DNA of 64,000 nt, taken from the NCBI RefSeq assembly GCF_000733935.1, contig NZ_JPON01000001.1:124001-188000 (forward strand), given 5' to 3'. Both the position numbers and the translations under genes were made by a program. Positions 62,115-64,000 of the stretch are shown in pieces (position 1 is the stretch's first letter; the number at the start of each line of letters is the position of its first letter). The notes below the pieces were generated by a model. It had not been told where the DNA came from, made no database searches, and saw nothing but the letters and a program-made list of their open reading frames with translations. The stretch is from Methylomarinum vadi. Its GTDB lineage: Bacteria > Pseudomonadota > Gammaproteobacteria > Methylococcales > Methylomonadaceae.

Positions 62115-63470
62115 ATGCCTGGCTATGATTATCAATTATTCGTCATTGGCGCCGGTTCCGGCGGCGTGCGCGCCGCGCGCATGGCCGGCGAGCGAGGGGT
62201 CCGCGTGGCGATTGCCGAAAATCGATATTTGGGCGGTACTTGCGTCAATGTCGGTTGCGTGCCTAAAAAATTGTTCGTCTATGCCTCGAGTTTCCGCGAT
62301 GATTTTACCGCTGCCCGAGGCTATGGTTGGTCGATTGCCGATCCGCAATTCGATTGGCAGCGATTTATAGCGCATAAAAACCGTGAAATCAATCGCCTGC
62401 AAGATGTTTACCGGGATTTGCTGAAAAATTCCGGAGTCCAATTAATTTCCGGCCGGGCCCGTTTGATAGATGCGCATTCCGTCCAAGTCGGCGAGCGAAC
62501 GTACAATTGCGAACGCATTTTGATCGCGACTGGCGGCTGGCCCTGGATCCCCGACATTCCGGGAAAAGAATGGATCGTCACTTCCAATGAGATGTTTTCG
62601 TTAGCCCGGTTACCGAAGCGCCTATTAATTGTCGGCGGGGGATATATCGCTTTGGAGTTTGCCGGTATCATGCAGGGTCTCGGGGTCAAAACTACTTTGG
62701 CTTATCGCGGGGAGTTACTGTTACGTGGATTCGATCACGACGTCAGGACGTTTGTGGTTCAGGAAATGCGCAAAAAAGGCATTGATATACGTTTCAACAC
62801 CCAAATCATCGGAATTGAAAAAACCGATCACGGTTTGCTTGCACATACCGGACAAGACCAGTCCATCGCCGCCGATCTGGTATTGTATGCAACGGGCAGG
62901 CGACCTAACACGGCGGATTTGGGACTGGATACGCTGGGTGTGGCGCTGGATGACAAAGGAGCCGTCAAAATAGACGATCGATATCAAACCAACATTCCTT
63001 CTGTCTACGCCCTCGGTGACGTCACCGACCGTTTCAATTTAACACCGGTTGCCACAGCCGAAGCCATGGCGCTGGTCAGCCTCTTATACTCCGGCCAGTC
63101 CGCGCCGGTTGATTACGACAATATTCCTACCGTTGTATTCAGTCAACCGAATATCGGAACCGTGGGGTTGACCGAAAACGAGGCAAAAGATCGCTATCCG
63201 AATATCGATATTTATAAATCCGAATTTACGTCAATGAAACACTCTTTATCGGGACTCGACGAAAAGACGCTGATGAAAATGGTCGTTGAGCGTTGCAGCG
63301 GTAAAGTGTTGGGGATACATATGGTGGGCGCCGATGCCGGCGAGATCATTCAAGGTATGGCGATCGCGATCCGGGCGGGAGCGACAAAGGCGGTGTTCGA
63401 CTCAACTATCGGCATTCATCCGACGACTGCCGAGGAATTCGTGTCAATGCGCAATCCTTCAACGGATTGA
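62115..63470 (+). CDS. gor: Glutathione-disulfide reductase
   Basis: 451 residues. FAD-binding FVIGAGSGGVRAARMA, redox pair C43/C48 in GGTCVNVGCVPKK, NADPH-binding VGGGYIALEFAG, and the C-terminal active-site His in IGIHPTTAEEF. It reduces GSSG to GSH with NADPH. With the adjacent peroxiredoxin it forms a peroxide-defence unit. Confidence 0.93.
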   Translation: MPGYDYQLFVIGAGSGGVRAARMAGERGVRVAIAENRYLGGTCVNVGCVPKKLFVYASSFRDDFTAARGYGWSIADPQFDWQRFIAHKNREINRLQDVYRDLLKNSGVQLISGRARLIDAHSVQVGERTYNCERILIATGGWPWIPDIPGKEWIVTSNEMFSLARLPKRLLIVGGGYIALEFAGIMQGLGVKTTLAYRGELLLRGFDHDVRTFVVQEMRKKGIDIRFNTQIIGIEKTDHGLLAHTGQDQSIAADLVLYATGRRPNTADLGLDTLGVALDDKGAVKIDDRYQTNIPSVYALGDVTDRFNLTPVATAEAMALVSLLYSGQSAPVDYDNIPTVVFSQPNIGTVGLTENEAKDRYPNIDIYKSEFTSMKHSLSGLDEKTLMKMVVERCSGKVLGIHMVGADAGEIIQGMAIAIRAGATKAVFDSTIGIHPTTAEEFVSMRNPSTD

Positions 63471-63591
63471 ATCATTTTTTCGGTAATGCATGGTTGCGCG
63501 CCTCAAATCGGTCTCAGTCGGCGATGGGTTTTGTCAGGCCGATAAAAAAGGCATTGTTATTGTCGGGCTCCGATCCAGTAAATGCGTTGAA

Positions 63592-64000
63592 TTAGCTTGA
63601 ACCGACAGAAAAAACCTTAATGACCACGCCACCTATTAACCACAGGATCGCAATGACCGTAATCCCCTTCAGAACCCTGTCGCCCGTTGAAGTTTCATTG
63701 CCGTCATGGTCGTGGGAATGTTGCTTCTCGGCACGTCCTTGCCGCCACAGCAAACCGAGAATCCCGCTCATGGCGAGAAAGATTAAATTCAGGACAAACC
63801 CGTAATTCAACTTGAACAACGCACGCTCATTAATTGTTTCGGCGCTTCGCGTATCCGGCAAAAGATCGAAAGCGGCGAAGCCATAGTGCAGCACCAGCGA
63901 GGCAGCAACCAGACAGGTCAGCAGCAGGGCCATGAGGTACCATGCCATCCTCCAGCCGTAATAGCGTGCATTGATGCGTAGTATCGGAAATACAACCAGG
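63592..64000 (-). CDS. Permease (YraQ/ArsP-like), C-terminal part, runs off the window
   Basis: The frame continues past a possible start at 63948 to the window edge: upstream codons encode VVFPILRINARYYGWRMAWYLM. The ATG at 63948 has a Shine-Dalgarno-like GGAGG directly against it, too close to serve. Three membrane segments are visible, with a His-rich loop (KQHSHDHDGNE). The segment resembles the second half of DUF318-type permeases (YraQ/ArsP), which export organoarsenicals or unknown compounds. The start lies outside the window. Confidence 0.6.
   Translation of the reverse strand, partial: LVVFPILRINARYYGWRMAWYLMALLLTCLVAASLVLHYGFAAFDLLPDTRSAETINERALFKLNYGFVLNLIFLAMSGILGLLWRQGRAEKQHSHDHDGNETSTGDRVLKGITVIAILWLIGGVVIKVFSVGSS

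Overview
The window looks like chromosome from a gammaproteobacterial (type I) methanotroph or close methylotroph. The direct support is a 6-phospho-3-hexuloisomerase gene (ribulose monophosphate pathway), a class II ribonucleotide reductase split into two genes as in Pseudomonas, a copper nitrite reductase, a flavocytochrome c-like sulfide oxidoreductase and typical proteobacterial housekeeping genes. No methane monooxygenase or methanol dehydrogenase gene lies in the window, so this assignment is inference.

Layout. 1-2.7 kb: nrdJa (5' end outside the window, containing the C-terminal part of an intein) and nrdJb. 2.7-5.7 kb: small unknown genes and a 1-kb tandem duplication carrying a REP-associated tyrosine transposase. 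5.7-10.9 kb: APC permease, nirK, and a HypX-type hydrogenase maturation protein fused to hemerythrin. 11.6-19.1 kb: two identical 2,434-bp IS91-like elements in inverted orientation, bracketing hexuloisomerase, tRNA-Lys, a transposase remnant and a caspase-like protein. 19.3-26.1 kb: an IS200/IS605 copy inside a DnaA-box region, an LCAT-like hydrolase, and a Cache/PP2C gene broken by an IS200 copy and an IS1182 element. 26-36.5 kb: accessory genes, a DUF5131 gene with an internal stop, MscS, a BASS-type transporter, SDR, Smr, and a tandem pair of IS200 copies. 36.5-44.9 kb: a conserved housekeeping block (lipoprotein, DinG/YoaA-like helicase, tsaB, yciO-like, site-2 protease, scpA, scpB, rluB, DUF819).

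45.15-52.46 kb: an AT-rich integrative element in the 3' end of tRNA-Leu(CAG), bounded by 23-bp direct repeats, with a tyrosine integrase next to the right repeat. It carries a second small tyrosine recombinase, ribbon-helix-helix-like proteins, four overlapping genes of unknown function, and about 900 bp of noncoding DNA dense in stem-loops that ends in a strong plus-strand intrinsic terminator. That stretch is the best candidate for something undescribed: a large structured RNA on a small mobile element. 52.8-64 kb: rnr-rlmB, sulfide oxidoreductase genes, tRNA-Thr with a parA remnant, an orphan response regulator, two coiled-coil proteins, a peroxiredoxin-glutathione reductase pair, and the end of a permease gene running off the window.
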